DNA from: Sphingomonas yabuuchiae
GTDB lineage: Bacteria; Pseudomonadota; Alphaproteobacteria; Sphingomonadales; Sphingomonadaceae
Assembly: GCF_014199595.1 (NCBI RefSeq)
Contig: NZ_JACHNX010000007.1
Span: 62,001-126,000 of the forward strand
Direction: 5' to 3'
DNA: 64,000 nucleotides
In this document: piece after piece, positions 53,698 through 63,171 of the stretch
Numbering within the stretch: position 1 is the stretch's first letter
How the letters are laid out: the number at the start of each line of letters is the position of its first letter
Made by a program: the position numbers and the translations under genes
The notes under the pieces: model-generated
Databases searched by the model: none
Seen by the model: the letters and a program-made list of their open reading frames with translations, nothing else
What the model was told of the DNA's origin: nothing

Positions 53698-54330
53698 ATG
53701 ATCCGTTCGATGATGGCGTCCGCCCTGCTGGCGCCGACCGCCATGGCGATGATCGCCGCCCCCGTGCCCGCCTTGGCGCAGGCCAATGGCGATCTGGCGG
53801 CGGTGCAGCGTCACCTGCAATCGGTGCAGACGATGACCGCCGACTTCACCCAGACCGACCGCGCGGGCAAGGTGCTGACCGGCACGCTGACCATGAAGAA
53901 GCCGGGCAAGATTCGGTTTCAATATGAAAAGGGCGTGCCCCTGTTGATCGTCGCCGATGGCGGCGCGCTGACCTTCATCGATTATTCGGTCAAGCAGGTG
54001 CAGCGCTGGCCGATCAAGAACTCGCCGCTGGGCGTGCTGCTCGACCCCAGCCGCGACATCGGCCGTTATGCCAAGGTCGTGCCCAGCGCCGACCCGCGCC
54101 TGCTCTCGGTCGAGGCGAACGATCCCAAGCATCCCGAATATGGCAAGATCACTTTGGTCTTCGCCCGCGATGCCGCCGCGCCGGGCGGGCTGATGATGCA
54201 GGGCTGGGTCGCGCTCGACAGCCAGAACAACCGCACGACGATTCGCCTGTCCAACCAGCGTTTCGGCGTGCCGGTGGACGACAAGGCGTTCCGATTTAAC
54301 GATCCCCGGAGGACGGCGGCGCGTAACTGA
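53698..54330 (+). CDS. lolA: Outer-membrane lipoprotein carrier protein LolA
   Basis: A 210-residue periplasmic chaperone that takes lipoproteins from LolCDE to the outer membrane. A signal peptide spans about 1-30 (MIRSMMASALLAPTAMAMIA, then APVPALAQA). The mature domain has MTADFTQTDRAGKVLTGTLTMKKPGKIRFQYEKGVPLLIVADGGALTFIDYSVKQVQRWPI, the LolA half-barrel signature. AAAGGAG stands 7 bases before the ATG. The window also encodes OM lipoproteins LptE and DUF3576, probable cargo. Confidence 0.94.
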   Translation: MIRSMMASALLAPTAMAMIAAPVPALAQANGDLAAVQRHLQSVQTMTADFTQTDRAGKVLTGTLTMKKPGKIRFQYEKGVPLLIVADGGALTFIDYSVKQVQRWPIKNSPLGVLLDPSRDIGRYAKVVPSADPRLLSVEANDPKHPEYGKITLVFARDAAAPGGLMMQGWVALDSQNNRTTIRLSNQRFGVPVDDKAFRFNDPRRTAARN

Positions 54331-54383
54331 ACGCCGGCGGACCGTTTCATTCATCCGGGCGACAGGTTCGCCGCCCTATCAAG

Positions 54384-54500
54384 GCGTTGCGGTTGAGGGG
54401 CCTTCGAGATTCCCCCCTGTTGCTCGGACGGGCACCCTCATCCCGCCTGCGTGACGAACGCTAGGTCGGCCCTCGCTCCATGCCCCCGGAGCGGGGGCCT
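54384..54500 (+). ncRNA. Candidate 6S-type regulatory RNA
   Basis: The segment between lolA and xthA folds as a 6S-like rod. An outer stem pairs gaggggcc with ggccctc (one bulge), a large internal bubble contains ttcgagattcccccctg and gacgaacgctagg, and an apical stem pairs cggacggg with cccgcctg. TATCAA at 54377 may be its -10. It ends near a hairpin gcccccg-ga-gcgggggc. The bubble bases resemble alphaproteobacterial 6S RNAs as I recall them, but I could not align it. The rest of 54331-54597 holds only a short family A fragment (54524-54548). Confidence 0.45.
54482..54498 (+). terminator. GC hairpin ending the candidate ncRNA
   Basis: GCCCCCG and CGGGGGC-type arms around ga form a strong short stem, followed by ctttccgttt. 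The downstream T content is moderate. It probably ends the 6S-like transcript before xthA. Confidence 0.6.
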
Positions 54501-54597
54501 TTCCGTTTCTGAACTCCCATTATTCCTCCCCTGCAAGGGGAGGAATGCGGGGCAGGTAATCTTGTCTCACTCCCCTGCCCCCGCTACATCGCATCCC

Positions 54598-55380
54598 GTG
54601 AAAATCGCCTCCTGGAACATCAATTCGGTGCGTTTCCGCGCCGCGATCGTCGAGCAATTCCTGAAGGAAGCCGCGCCCGATGTGCTGTGTCTTCAGGAGA
54701 CGAAGGTCGTCGATGACGACTTCCCCTTCGAGCTGTTCCGCTCGCTCGGCTATGATCACATCATCATCCACGGCCAGCGGATGCACCACGGCGTTGCGAT
54801 CGTCGCGCGCGTGCCCATCGCCGAGGACGACCGCCTCGACTGGCAGGCCAATGCCGAGGCGCGGCATGTCGGCATCCGCCTGCCGAACGGCGTGCGGCTG
54901 GAGAATGTCTATATCCCGGCGGGCGGCGACGTGCCCGACCGTGAGGTGAATCCGAAATTCGGCCAGAAGCTCGATTTCCTCGGTCGTATGATCGAATGGT
55001 CGGGCAAGCTCGACTGCCCGACGATCCTGACCGGCGACTTCAATATCGCCCCGCTCGAATCGGACGTGTGGAGCCATAAGCAATTGCTCGACGTGGTCAG
55101 CCATACCCCCATCGAGGTGGAGACGCTGGCGAGGTTGCAGGCGTCGAACGACTGGGTCGATCTGGGCCGTCACTTCATCCCCGCGCCGCAGCGGCTCTAT
55201 ACCTGGTGGAGCTACCGCGCGAAGGACTGGGCGGCGTCGGATCGCGGGCGGCGGCTCGACCATATGTGGGCGACGCGCGACGTGGCGGACAAGGCGGTGG
55301 CGCATCAGGTGTTTGAGCCGTGCCGCAGCTGGCTGAAACCCTCCGACCATATCCCGATCATGACGGAATTCGATTTTTGA
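54598..55380 (+). CDS. xthA: Exodeoxyribonuclease III
   Basis: A 260-residue metal-dependent AP endonuclease/3' exonuclease for base excision repair. Motifs: KIASWNINSVRFR at the start, LCLQETKVVD, the catalytic GDFNIAPLESDVW, and the C-terminal SDHIPIMTEFDF with the general-base histidine. The GTG at 54598 is chosen as the start of the conserved KIASWNINS; there is no ribosome site. Its stop overlaps the TTG start of ribA (TTGA), so ribA translation should be coupled to it. Confidence 0.95.
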   Translation: MKIASWNINSVRFRAAIVEQFLKEAAPDVLCLQETKVVDDDFPFELFRSLGYDHIIIHGQRMHHGVAIVARVPIAEDDRLDWQANAEARHVGIRLPNGVRLENVYIPAGGDVPDREVNPKFGQKLDFLGRMIEWSGKLDCPTILTGDFNIAPLESDVWSHKQLLDVVSHTPIEVETLARLQASNDWVDLGRHFIPAPQRLYTWWSYRAKDWAASDRGRRLDHMWATRDVADKAVAHQVFEPCRSWLKPSDHIPIMTEFDF

Positions 55381-56426
55381 GCGCCGATCCCAAAGCGGCG
55401 GCCCGCGCGATCGATGCGCTGCGCCGCGGCTGGCCGATCGCGATTGCGGGCCAGCCGCTGCTGGCGGTCGAGACGGCCGATCCGCTGCGCCTCGCGGCCT
55501 TCGATCCGGAGGACCAGGCGCCCGTCCTGATCTCGGCGGGCCGCGCGGCGACGTTGAAGCTGACCAACCAGCTGGACGCGGCCGATCCCGACGCCGCCGT
55601 GCTGGTCGAGCGTGCGCCCTGGGTCGACTTCGCCGCCGCGACCGCCCTGGCCGATCCGCAATTTGATCTGGCGACCCCGCTGAAAGGCCCGTTCCGCGCG
55701 CTCCCCCTTCCCGACCCGGCGGTCGCGGCGGCGGCGATCCGGTTCGCGCGGATTGCCGGGATGCTGCCCGCCTTCTTCGTCGGCGGTACCGGTGTCGAGG
55801 CGGAGATTTCGCTCGCCGACATCGCCGCGCATGAAAATGCCGAGGCGCTCGCTATCGCCACCCGCGCCCGCTTGCCCGTGGCGGGAGCAGAGGATGCCGA
55901 GATCGTCGCCTTCCGCTCGCCCCATGCCGCGGGCGAGCATGTCGCGTTGCTGATCGGCCAGCCCAACGGCCAGCCGCCGCTCGTCCGACTGCACAGCGAA
56001 TGCCTGACCGGCGATGTGCTGGGCAGCCTGAAATGCGATTGCGGGCCGCAGCTTCATGCCGCGATCCATGCCATTGCGACATCGGGCTGGGGCATATTGC
56101 TCTATCTGCGGCAGGAGGGGCGCGGGATAGGGCTGGTCAACAAATTGCGCGCCTATCAGCTTCAAGATCAGGGCTTCGACACGGTCGACGCCAACACGCG
56201 TCTAGGCTTCGCGATCGATGCGCGGGACTTCGGCGTGGCGGCGCGGATGCTGACCCTGATGGGGCAGGACAAGGTGCGGCTGTTGACCAACAATCCGGCC
56301 AAGGTTGCGGGACTGGGAGCCGCAGGGGTGCAGGTGATCGAGCGGGTCGCGCACAGCCTGCCGCCCAATCCGCATAACGAACGCTATCTCGCGACCAAGC
56401 GCGATCGGACGGGACACCAGCTTTAA
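55377..56426 (+). CDS. ribA: GTP cyclohydrolase II
   Basis: A 349-residue enzyme starting riboflavin synthesis from GTP, with an alphaproteobacterial N-terminal extension of about 150 residues. The zinc-binding region is LHSECLTGDVLGSLKCDCGPQL and the active-site loop LRQEGRGIGLVNKLRAYQLQDQGFDTVDAN. No ribB domain is visible (the typical DHBP synthase motif is absent), so the extension has another role. The TTG at 55377 overlaps the xthA stop; the next residues, SADPKAAARAIDALRRGW, match the common start of this family. Confidence 0.93.
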   Translation: MSADPKAAARAIDALRRGWPIAIAGQPLLAVETADPLRLAAFDPEDQAPVLISAGRAATLKLTNQLDAADPDAAVLVERAPWVDFAAATALADPQFDLATPLKGPFRALPLPDPAVAAAAIRFARIAGMLPAFFVGGTGVEAEISLADIAAHENAEALAIATRARLPVAGAEDAEIVAFRSPHAAGEHVALLIGQPNGQPPLVRLHSECLTGDVLGSLKCDCGPQLHAAIHAIATSGWGILLYLRQEGRGIGLVNKLRAYQLQDQGFDTVDANTRLGFAIDARDFGVAARMLTLMGQDKVRLLTNNPAKVAGLGAAGVQVIERVAHSLPPNPHNERYLATKRDRTGHQL

Positions 56427-56455
56427 GGAGCGCGTCGCGCTCTTTCAGAAGAATG

Positions 56456-56590
56456 GTTCGCGCGGAGGCGCGGAGGCGCGGAGATGAATCGCTCGCGGTT
56501 AAGTGAAACTGCTTTCACTGCGGTTGCGATGAGAGGGCCGCTGTCGCGGCAAGCCAGACACCTCTGCGTTCTCCGCGCCCCCGCGCGAAC
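56456..56590. repeat. Family C palindrome, third copy
   Basis: The left arm 56456-56483 (gttcgcgcggaggcgcggag) mirrors the right arm 56561-56590. Compared with copy 2 it has an extra aggcgcgg unit in the left arm. It lies between the convergent genes ribA and holA. Confidence 0.8.
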
Positions 56591-56610
56591 ATCATATCTT
56601 CTTCTAAACC

Positions 56611-57630
56611 TTACCCCCGCCGCGCGATCCCTTGGGCGATGATCGTCGCCTCCGCCTCGGCCAGCACCGATCCGGCATTGCCCGGCGCCATTACCGCGCG
56701 TTCGGCCGCCCGGATTCGCGCCATCGCGCGGGCCAGCATCGCGGGGGTCCAGCGACGCAGCGCACGCGCGGTCTTCGCCTCGTCGCGGAAGAAGACGCGG
56801 TGGCGCTTCATCACCGCGTCGACCGGCTCGCCCGCATCGACATCGGCCCGCATCTCGGCCAGCGCGACCAGCCGCCGGGCCAGCGCACGCAACCAGGGAA
56901 TGGGCGAGGCCCCGCCCTCATCGAGCAGCGCCAGTTCGCCGCCCAGATCGCCCACGCGTCCCTCGACCACCGCCTCAACCGCATCACCCATCTCGACCTC
57001 GCCCAGATCGGCGCCGATCGCATCCATCGCGGCGTGATCGACCTCGCGCGGGCGATCGGGCGCGGCATCGAGATAAAGCGCCAGCTTCTCCAACTCGCGC
57101 ATCATCACCGACCGGTCGGCGGCCGCCGCTTCGACCAGCCGCGTCGGCACCCCCGCCGCCAGCCGCAAGCCCATCTCGCCCCCGATCGTCGTCGCCAGTC
57201 GCTCCGCATCGGCAGCGGTGGGCGCATAGCAGCCGAACGCCATCGCGCGCGGCGAGTCGAGCGCCAGTTTCACGATCTTGGCGGTCGTCTTGACCGTGGG
57301 AGCGATGGCGACGACCGGATTGCCCGCCGACTCGGCCTCCAGCAGCGCGGTAAACGCCGCCAGCCCTTCCTCGCCGACGCTGGCGATACGGATATGGCGC
57401 GGGCCGCCGAACAGCGACATGGCCGCCGCTTCGTCGGTCAGGCGGGCGGGATCGCTTTTCAGCGTGGCGGAATCCAGGTCGATCCGCTCGGCATCCTGCC
57501 CCATCGCCTTGGCAAGGATCCGCGCCAGTTCGCCCGCCCCCGCCTCGTCGGGGCCATGGAGCAGGTAAAGGCGGATATCGGCGGAAGGACGCCCCAGCGC
57601 CTGTCGGATCTGGTTGGCGTTCGCCTTCAC
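56611..57630 (-). CDS. holA: DNA polymerase III delta subunit
   Basis: A 339-residue clamp-loader subunit. An N-terminal AAA-like fold (LYLLHGPDEAGAGELARILAKAMG, about 25-150) with a degenerate nucleotide site and helical C-terminal regions (RSVMMRELEKLALYLDA; ERAVMAPGNAGSVLAEAEATI) are typical of HolA. The GTG at 57630 is the start before KANANQIRQALG, a common opening. It overlaps no gene but directly follows lptE (13-base gap) on the same strand, in the leuS-lptE-holA operon. Confidence 0.9.
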   Translation of the reverse strand: MKANANQIRQALGRPSADIRLYLLHGPDEAGAGELARILAKAMGQDAERIDLDSATLKSDPARLTDEAAAMSLFGGPRHIRIASVGEEGLAAFTALLEAESAGNPVVAIAPTVKTTAKIVKLALDSPRAMAFGCYAPTAADAERLATTIGGEMGLRLAAGVPTRLVEAAAADRSVMMRELEKLALYLDAAPDRPREVDHAAMDAIGADLGEVEMGDAVEAVVEGRVGDLGGELALLDEGGASPIPWLRALARRLVALAEMRADVDAGEPVDAVMKRHRVFFRDEAKTARALRRWTPAMLARAMARIRAAERAVMAPGNAGSVLAEAEATIIAQGIARRG

Positions 57631-57643
57631 GACCGATGCGCTT

Positions 57644-58171
57644 TCACGGGCGGGCGGGTACCATCGCCTCGCCGGGCCGCGACCGGGCATAGGTGGCCAG
57701 CCGCGCGACGATCTCGTCCGCAACGATCACCGACAGCCGCTCCAGCGCAGTGTTTTCCGCCGCGATGGTCGCATATTCGGAGCGGACCACATCGATCCCG
57801 GCATCCGATCCGGCAGTGGAATCGACCAGGACCGCGTTGCTCGTCTGATCGACCAGCTGATAGCGCGCGCGCAGGATACGCCGTTCACGCACTACCGAGT
57901 CGTCGCGCCGCACGCCAAGCCCACGAATCTGGTCGTCCAGCTTCACGTCCAGCCGGTAACGCGCGGTCCCCGTCTTGCCGCCCAGCCGGTCGTTCAGCGC
58001 ATTGGCCATCAGCCAGCCCGCCTTCCCCTGAATCGGCGCGACCTCGATCTGCGACAGGGCATTCGCGACCGGACCGGAACCGCCGCCCGCATAGAGCGGA
58101 TGCAGCCCACAGCCCGACAGACCCAGCGTCAGCGCCAGACCGGCAGCGATCAGGGGAAACGTGCGGTTCAT
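57644..58171 (-). CDS. lptE: LPS assembly lipoprotein LptE
   Basis: A 175-residue outer-membrane lipoprotein that plugs LptD for lipopolysaccharide insertion. The lipobox is in [19 protein letters not shown], with the mature cysteine near residue 21, and the LptE start HPLYAGG is conserved. The start ATG overlaps the leuS stop by ATGA. Its position between leuS and holA is the standard arrangement. Confidence 0.93.
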   Translation of the reverse strand: MNRTFPLIAAGLALTLGLSGCGLHPLYAGGGSGPVANALSQIEVAPIQGKAGWLMANALNDRLGGKTGTARYRLDVKLDDQIRGLGVRRDDSVVRERRILRARYQLVDQTSNAVLVDSTAGSDAGIDVVRSEYATIAAENTALERLSVIVADEIVARLATYARSRPGEAMVPARP

Positions 58172-60669
58172 GCGACGATGTTCACCAGACGGTCGGGCAC
58201 CACGATCACCTTTTTCGGGGTCGCGCCATCGAGCGCGCGGACGATCTTCTCGGACGCCAGCGCGGTGGCCTCCAACTGATCCTTGGGCAACCCCTTGGCG
58301 ACGGTCAGCGTGTCGCGCAGCTTGCCGTTGACCTGCACCGCGACGGTGACTTCGTCCTCGACCAGCAGGCTCTCGTCGACCGACGGCCAGGCGGCGTCGG
58401 CGATCAGGCCATCCTGCCCCATGCCCGCCCAGGCTTCCTCGGCCATGTGCGGGACCATCGGCGCGACCAGCAGCATGGTGGTGCGGATCGCATCGTTGCG
58501 GGCCGCCGACGGCTTGGCCTTTTCGATGGCGTTGACCAGCTCGTACAGCTTGGCGACCGCCTTGTTGAAGGCCAGCGCCTCGATATCCGCCGCGACGCCT
58601 GCGATGGTCTGGTGCAGCTTGCGCGAGAGCGCCTTGTCCTCGCCCTCGGCCACTTCCGAACCGTCGAACAGACGCCACAGACGCTGGACGAAACGCCACG
58701 AACCCTCGATGCCCGATTCCGACCAGGGCAGGTCGCGCTCGGGCGGGCTGTCGGACAGCATGAACCAGCGTACCGCGTCCGCGCCGTACTGATCCACGAT
58801 CGGCTCGGGATCGACAGTGTTCTTCTTGGACTTGGACATCTTCTCGACGCGGCCGACCGTGATCGGCTGGCCGGTCGCGATCTCGATGCCGTCGCGAATC
58901 TCGCCGGGTGCGAGCCAGCGGCCGTCCGAGGACTTGTAGCTCTCGTGCGTGACCATGCCTTGGGTGAACAGGCCCGCAAAGGGCTCCGCCACGTCGATCA
59001 GGCCGATATGCTTCAAGGCGCGGGTCCAGAAGCGAGCATAGAGCAGGTGCAGGATCGCATGCTCGACGCCGCCGATATATTGCCCGACCGGCAGCCACTG
59101 CTTCACCACCTCGGGGTCGAACGGGCGATCCTTGGGCTGGCTGGCGAAGCGGATGAAATACCAGGACGAATCGACGAAGGTGTCGAGCGTGTCGGTTTCG
59201 CGCCGGGCGGGCTTGCCGCAGGTTGGGCAGTCGACATGCTTCCACGTCGCATGGCGATCGAGCGGATTGCCGGGGACGTCGAAAGTCACATCCTCGGGCA
59301 GCGTCACCGGCAACTGGTCCTTCGGCACCGGCACCGCGCCGCAATCCTCGCAATGGATGATCGGGATCGGCGTGCCCCAGTAACGCTGGCGGCTGACGCC
59401 CCAGTCGCGCAGGCGGTACACGGTTTGGCCCTGGCCCCAGCCTTCGCCCTCGGCACGGGCGATGACGGCGGCCTTGGCGGCCTCGACATCCATGCCATCA
59501 AGCGGACCGGAGTTCACCAGACGTCCGGTGCCGGTAAAGGCGGTGTCGCCCTCGAACACCGGCGCGGTGACATCGCCATCGGCGACGACGCGCGTGACAC
59601 TCAGGCCGTATTTCCGTGCGAAGTCCAGGTCACGCTGGTCATGCGCGGGCACGCCCATGACGGCGCCCGTGCCGTAATCCATCAGCACGAAGTTCGCGAT
59701 ATAGACGGGCAAGGTGATGCCGTCGTCCATCGGATGCTGCATCCGATAGCCTGTGTCGAAGCCCAGCTTTTCCTGGGTTTCCAGCTCGGCCGCGGTCGTG
59801 CCGCCCGCTTTGCAACGCTCGATGAAAGCGGCTGCCTCCGCGTTCGTCTCGGCCAGTTCGCGCGCGATCGGGTGATCCGCCGCGATCGCGACGAAGCTCG
59901 CCCCGAAGATGGTGTCGGGACGGGTCGAATAGACCTCGATCGGCGTCGCGAAGGGCGCGACGGGGGCGAAGCGGAACTGGAGCCCCTTGCTGCGGCCGAT
60001 CCAGTTCTCCTGCATCAGCTTCACCTTGTCGGGCCAATGCTCAAGCGTCGTCAGACCCTCCAGCAGCTCGTCGGCGAAGTCGGTGATCTTCAGGAACCAC
60101 TGGTTCAGCTTGCGCTTCTCGACCAGCGCGCCCGAGCGCCAGCCGCGCCCGTCGATCACCTGCTCATTGGCCAGCACGGTCATGTCGACCGGGTCCCAGT
60201 TGACCGCCGATTCCTTGCGATAGACCAGGCCGCCTGCGTACAGGTCGAGGAACAGCGCCTGCTCATGCCCGTAATAATCAGGCTCGCAGGTCGCGATCTC
60301 ACGCGTCCAGTCGAGCGCGAAGCCCAGCCGCTTCAGCTGCGCCTTCATCGTCGCGATATTGTCGCGGGTCCAGCCGCCCGGATGGACGCCCTTTTCCATC
60401 GCGGCATTCTCGGCGGGCATGCCGAACGCGTCCCAGCCCATCGGGTGGAGCACCTCATGCCCGATCATTCGGCGATAGCGCGCCAGCACGTCGCCCATCG
60501 TATAGTTGCGGACATGCCCCATATGGATGCGCCCCGACGGATAGGGAAACATCTCAAGGACATAGGACCGGGGCTTGGGGCTGTGGTCGTCGGCGGCGAA
60601 GGTGCGCCGTTCTTCCCAGATCCGCTGCCAGGTCGAATCCGATTTCAGGGCATTGTAACGCGAGGCCAT
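58168..60669 (-). CDS. leuS: Leucyl-tRNA synthetase
   Basis: An 833-residue class I aminoacyl-tRNA synthetase. The HIGH motif is [15 protein letters not shown] (near 40-55) and KMSKS is [13 protein letters not shown] (near 605). The editing domain lies between ([19 protein letters not shown], near 235). The start [20 protein letters not shown] is conserved. It follows the DUF3576 gene closely on the same strand (12 bases) and overlaps lptE. Confidence 0.97.
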   Translation of the reverse strand: MASRYNALKSDSTWQRIWEERRTFAADDHSPKPRSYVLEMFPYPSGRIHMGHVRNYTMGDVLARYRRMIGHEVLHPMGWDAFGMPAENAAMEKGVHPGGWTRDNIATMKAQLKRLGFALDWTREIATCEPDYYGHEQALFLDLYAGGLVYRKESAVNWDPVDMTVLANEQVIDGRGWRSGALVEKRKLNQWFLKITDFADELLEGLTTLEHWPDKVKLMQENWIGRSKGLQFRFAPVAPFATPIEVYSTRPDTIFGASFVAIAADHPIARELAETNAEAAAFIERCKAGGTTAAELETQEKLGFDTGYRMQHPMDDGITLPVYIANFVLMDYGTGAVMGVPAHDQRDLDFARKYGLSVTRVVADGDVTAPVFEGDTAFTGTGRLVNSGPLDGMDVEAAKAAVIARAEGEGWGQGQTVYRLRDWGVSRQRYWGTPIPIIHCEDCGAVPVPKDQLPVTLPEDVTFDVPGNPLDRHATWKHVDCPTCGKPARRETDTLDTFVDSSWYFIRFASQPKDRPFDPEVVKQWLPVGQYIGGVEHAILHLLYARFWTRALKHIGLIDVAEPFAGLFTQGMVTHESYKSSDGRWLAPGEIRDGIEIATGQPITVGRVEKMSKSKKNTVDPEPIVDQYGADAVRWFMLSDSPPERDLPWSESGIEGSWRFVQRLWRLFDGSEVAEGEDKALSRKLHQTIAGVAADIEALAFNKAVAKLYELVNAIEKAKPSAARNDAIRTTMLLVAPMVPHMAEEAWAGMGQDGLIADAAWPSVDESLLVEDEVTVAVQVNGKLRDTLTVAKGLPKDQLEATALASEKIVRALDGATPKKVIVVPDRLVNIVA

Positions 60670-60681
60670 TCGGGTCGTCTT

Positions 60682-61116
60682 TTACTTCGTGATCGAGGCG
60701 CGGCGCAGGTCGCGCGCCTTGGTGAGGATGATGTCTTCCAGCTTCTGGATGGTGGCCGCCTGCACCGGCGCCTCCACCCACTGGCCGCCGCGATTGACTT
60801 CACGCAGGGCGGTCACGCGCAGCGCATCGGCGCGCAGATCCTGGTCGAGGATGGTGACGGTGACCTTCATCCGCTCGGTCGGGACCTGCGGATTGACGTA
60901 CCAGTCGGTGACGATGACGCCGCCGTTGGAGTCGGTCTCGGCCAGCGGCATAAAGCTCAGCGTGTCGAGGCTGGCACGCCACAGATAGGAATTGACGCCG
61001 ATCGTGGTGATCTTCGACGCGGCCAGATCGCCCTGTGGGCGTTCCTTCTTGCCGGCACAGGCGCCGAGCGACAAAGCGGCGATTACCGCGAACGCGGTGG
61101 CGGAACGGCGAAGCAT
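60682..61116 (-). CDS. DUF3576 lipoprotein
   Basis: A 144-residue lipoprotein (FAVIAALSLGACAGKKERP; lipidated cysteine near 19-20). The mature part is the DUF3576 pattern: TIGVNSYLWRASLDTLSFMPLAETDSNGGVIVTDWYVNPQVPTERMKVTVTILDQDLRADALRVTALREV. It is always found in this operon position in alphaproteobacteria, probably in envelope assembly. I chose the ATG at 61116 because AGGA is 8 bases before it; the other ATG at 61122 adds two residues. Confidence 0.87.
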   Translation of the reverse strand: MLRRSATAFAVIAALSLGACAGKKERPQGDLAASKITTIGVNSYLWRASLDTLSFMPLAETDSNGGVIVTDWYVNPQVPTERMKVTVTILDQDLRADALRVTALREVNRGGQWVEAPVQAATIQKLEDIILTKARDLRRASITK

Positions 61117-61346
61117 CGGCATTATCCTGACTGCGATGAAGGACGGGAATAAGGGTTGCCTATAGCCTCTACAGGGGTGCCGACACCCCGGCAAGCGCCG
61201 GACATCATGGACGATGCGACCGATTCTGTGGAGGTTGCGCAACACTCGGACAAGATTCGCGATCATGGGCGTAACAATGGGATCGCTCACGACCGATTCC
61301 ATGTTAGGAGCAATCTTGCAAAAGGGTCTCATAAAAGGGGTGGACC

Positions 61347-62057
61347 GTGTCGTTCGGGCGTATCGTGATCGGAATCGCAATCGGGGCGCTCGCCGCCACG
61401 ACCGCGATGGTCGCGCCCGCTATCGGTGCGGTCGACCAGAATAAGCACCCGGTCAAGCCACGGGGATTCAGCCTGCTCGGCCGTGGCGGTTTTACCCCGT
61501 CCGCCGCAGACCCCCGGCTTGCCGCCATCTTCGCCAAGAGTGGACTCGATGCGGGTGACCTGCGCTTCACCCCGGCGGAGAGCCAGCGCGGCGTCAACCG
61601 CCCCGTGACCGTCGCGGTGCGCGCGCAGAGCAGCCGCACCAACGAGGAACGCGTCGCCGCCAACACCGCGCCGACTGTCGGCCTGGCCCCGATCTCCTAT
61701 AATCTGGGCGTGTCAGTCGGCTGGAAGCGTGTCGCGCTGTCGGGCGATATCGCGCGTGTCGATCTGGCCGGGCTGCCGGGCAGCCGCGAGAGCGCCGATG
61801 TGGCGGTCAGCTATACCGCGAGTCGCTTCACTGGCCGCGTAAAGGCCTCGACCGACCGCCCGATCGACGGCGCACCGAAGATGATCGACATGCCGTCCAG
61901 CTATTCGCTCGACATGGGCGGGTCCTATTCGCTGACCCGCAATCTCGATGTGACGGCGGGTGTGCGCTATCGCTCGGATCGTGAGCGTCTGGCCCGGATC
62001 GACGACGATCGCCGCAACAGCCAGGCAGTCTATCTGGGAACGGCCTTCCGCTTCTGA
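61347..62057 (+). CDS. Predicted outer-membrane beta-barrel-like exported protein
   Basis: A 236-residue exported protein. A signal peptide covers about 1-27 (MSFGRIVIGIAIGALAATTA, then MVAPAIGA). The C-terminal half is a series of amphipathic strands (SVSVGWKRVALSGDIARVDL, DVAVSYTASRFTGRVKAST, LDMGGSYSLTRNLDVTAGVRYRS) ending in AVYLGTAFRF with terminal phenylalanine, as outer-membrane barrels do. No family is recognised. The GTG start at 61347 has GGTGGA before it. It is divergent from the DUF3576 operon. Confidence 0.7.
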   Translation: MSFGRIVIGIAIGALAATTAMVAPAIGAVDQNKHPVKPRGFSLLGRGGFTPSAADPRLAAIFAKSGLDAGDLRFTPAESQRGVNRPVTVAVRAQSSRTNEERVAANTAPTVGLAPISYNLGVSVGWKRVALSGDIARVDLAGLPGSRESADVAVSYTASRFTGRVKASTDRPIDGAPKMIDMPSSYSLDMGGSYSLTRNLDVTAGVRYRSDRERLARIDDDRRNSQAVYLGTAFRF

Positions 62058-62095
62058 TTCCTGCTGTTGACCGCGGACTCGGCATGGATTTCCCG

Positions 62096-62575
62096 TCAGT
62101 CTGATTTGACGTCGATCACGGTTACCCCCGCTGGCTCTTGCCCCTTCAAACGTCGGGTAGGCGCGACGCTGGGATTGGTCGGATAGCTTTTCCCATCGAA
62201 GCGCAAACGCACGCGATAGCCGGGCAGGATGCCACCGCCGCTGACCAGCACGCTCAGATCATGCCAACCCTTCGTACCACTGTTCAGAACGCGGATGGGC
62301 GGACGCGTGATGCTGATATCGGATATAGCGTGATAACCGGTCGGCGTCAGTGTCAGGATCGTCAGATCGCACCCACCCGAGCCACATAAGCTGACGTCCT
62401 GGCCATCCTCGCGTGCTTGCCTAGCATAGACCAACGCCTCGGGTCGGCCGTCCCCGTTCAGATCATGGAGCGCATAATCATACCGGGTGAGTTTCTGGTC
62501 GCGGACATAGGCGGCCAGCCCAGCAGGAATCGGCGTCGGCTCGGCCAAGGCGGCCAGAACCAGCAAAACCACCAT
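62096..62575 (-). CDS. Hypothetical exported protein with EF-hand-like loop
   Basis: A 159-residue protein with a short hydrophobic start (MVVLLVLAALAEPTPIPAGL) that is probably a signal peptide. A calcium-loop-like segment reads DLNGDGRPEALVYAR (DxNxDG pattern), as in FG-GAP/dockerin-like proteins, and the second half ends VTVIDVKSD. No catalytic domain is recognised. GAGGAGA lies 7 bases before the ATG. It is 22 bases downstream of the ThiE-like gene on the same strand and convergent with the barrel protein gene. Confidence 0.6.
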   Translation of the reverse strand: MVVLLVLAALAEPTPIPAGLAAYVRDQKLTRYDYALHDLNGDGRPEALVYARQAREDGQDVSLCGSGGCDLTILTLTPTGYHAISDISITRPPIRVLNSGTKGWHDLSVLVSGGGILPGYRVRLRFDGKSYPTNPSVAPTRRLKGQEPAGVTVIDVKSD

Positions 62576-62597
62576 GACGTTTCTCCTCGCTCGACCA

Positions 62598-63149
62598 TCA
62601 TCGCGTGTCTGCACGACCGTTTAATGACGAGCACATGGGATGGGACGAACTCCAGGCATCGATCGCGGCCCAGCCCTGAAACACCCCGCGCAACCGGCGG
62701 AAGCGCTGCGCATTCATCCCGCCCAATGCGATTCGCGGCAGGCCTAGCCCGCGTCCGATTCGCATGGCTCTTGCCAAGCCCAGTGCCGGAGCGCCCGGAT
62801 GCGAACGCGTGGGAAAGACCGGCGAGACGAACAAAAGGTCGGACCCGGCCTTCCATCCCGCCACCGCTTCCGCCCGATGATGCGCGGGCCAGCTTCGCAG
62901 CCCCCTGCCCCGCCTTGCCTTATGCACACCATCGCCGGGCAAACCGCCTCCCGCGATCAGCAGAACCAGCCCCCGCGCTTTGGCGATTCGCCGGACCCGG
63001 CGGTGAATGGCACGCCGCTCGGCCGGGGGCGTCGCGTGGTGACGGAACACCACCCCCGATCCGGGCGGCAGCCTGCGCAACGCGGCCCAAAGCCCCTCCC
63101 CCAGCCGCTCGTCGGTCATCAGCCATGTCACGGGGTATCGGTCGGCCAT
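62598..63149 (-). CDS. ThiE-like (thiamine phosphate synthase-like) protein
   Basis: A 183-residue TIM-barrel-like protein. Segments match the second half of thiamine-phosphate synthase: GSDLLFVSPVFPTRSHPGAPALGLARAMRIGRGLGLPRIALGGMNAQRFRRLRGVFQGWAAIDAW. The N-terminal half is less typical and the catalytic lysine region of true ThiE is not clear, so it may be a paralogue such as TenI-like. I chose the ATG at 63149 (MADRYPVTWLMTDERLGEG); the start codons of this gene and yggS lie 22 bases apart. Confidence 0.7.
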   Translation of the reverse strand: MADRYPVTWLMTDERLGEGLWAALRRLPPGSGVVFRHHATPPAERRAIHRRVRRIAKARGLVLLIAGGGLPGDGVHKARRGRGLRSWPAHHRAEAVAGWKAGSDLLFVSPVFPTRSHPGAPALGLARAMRIGRGLGLPRIALGGMNAQRFRRLRGVFQGWAAIDAWSSSHPMCSSLNGRADTR

Positions 63150-63171
63150 CGGGGGCATTATAGCGCCGGGC

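Noticed and set aside
9125..56590. CRISPR array
   Set aside because: Repeats of families A, B and C are palindromic, dispersed and separated by genes, not regularly spaced direct repeats with unique spacers; no cas gene is present.
56632..61152. 1506-codon open frame on the plus strand
   Set aside because: It runs antisense through holA, lptE, leuS and DUF3576, all of which carry clear family motifs; its translation is Arg/Asp/Gly-rich low-information sequence.
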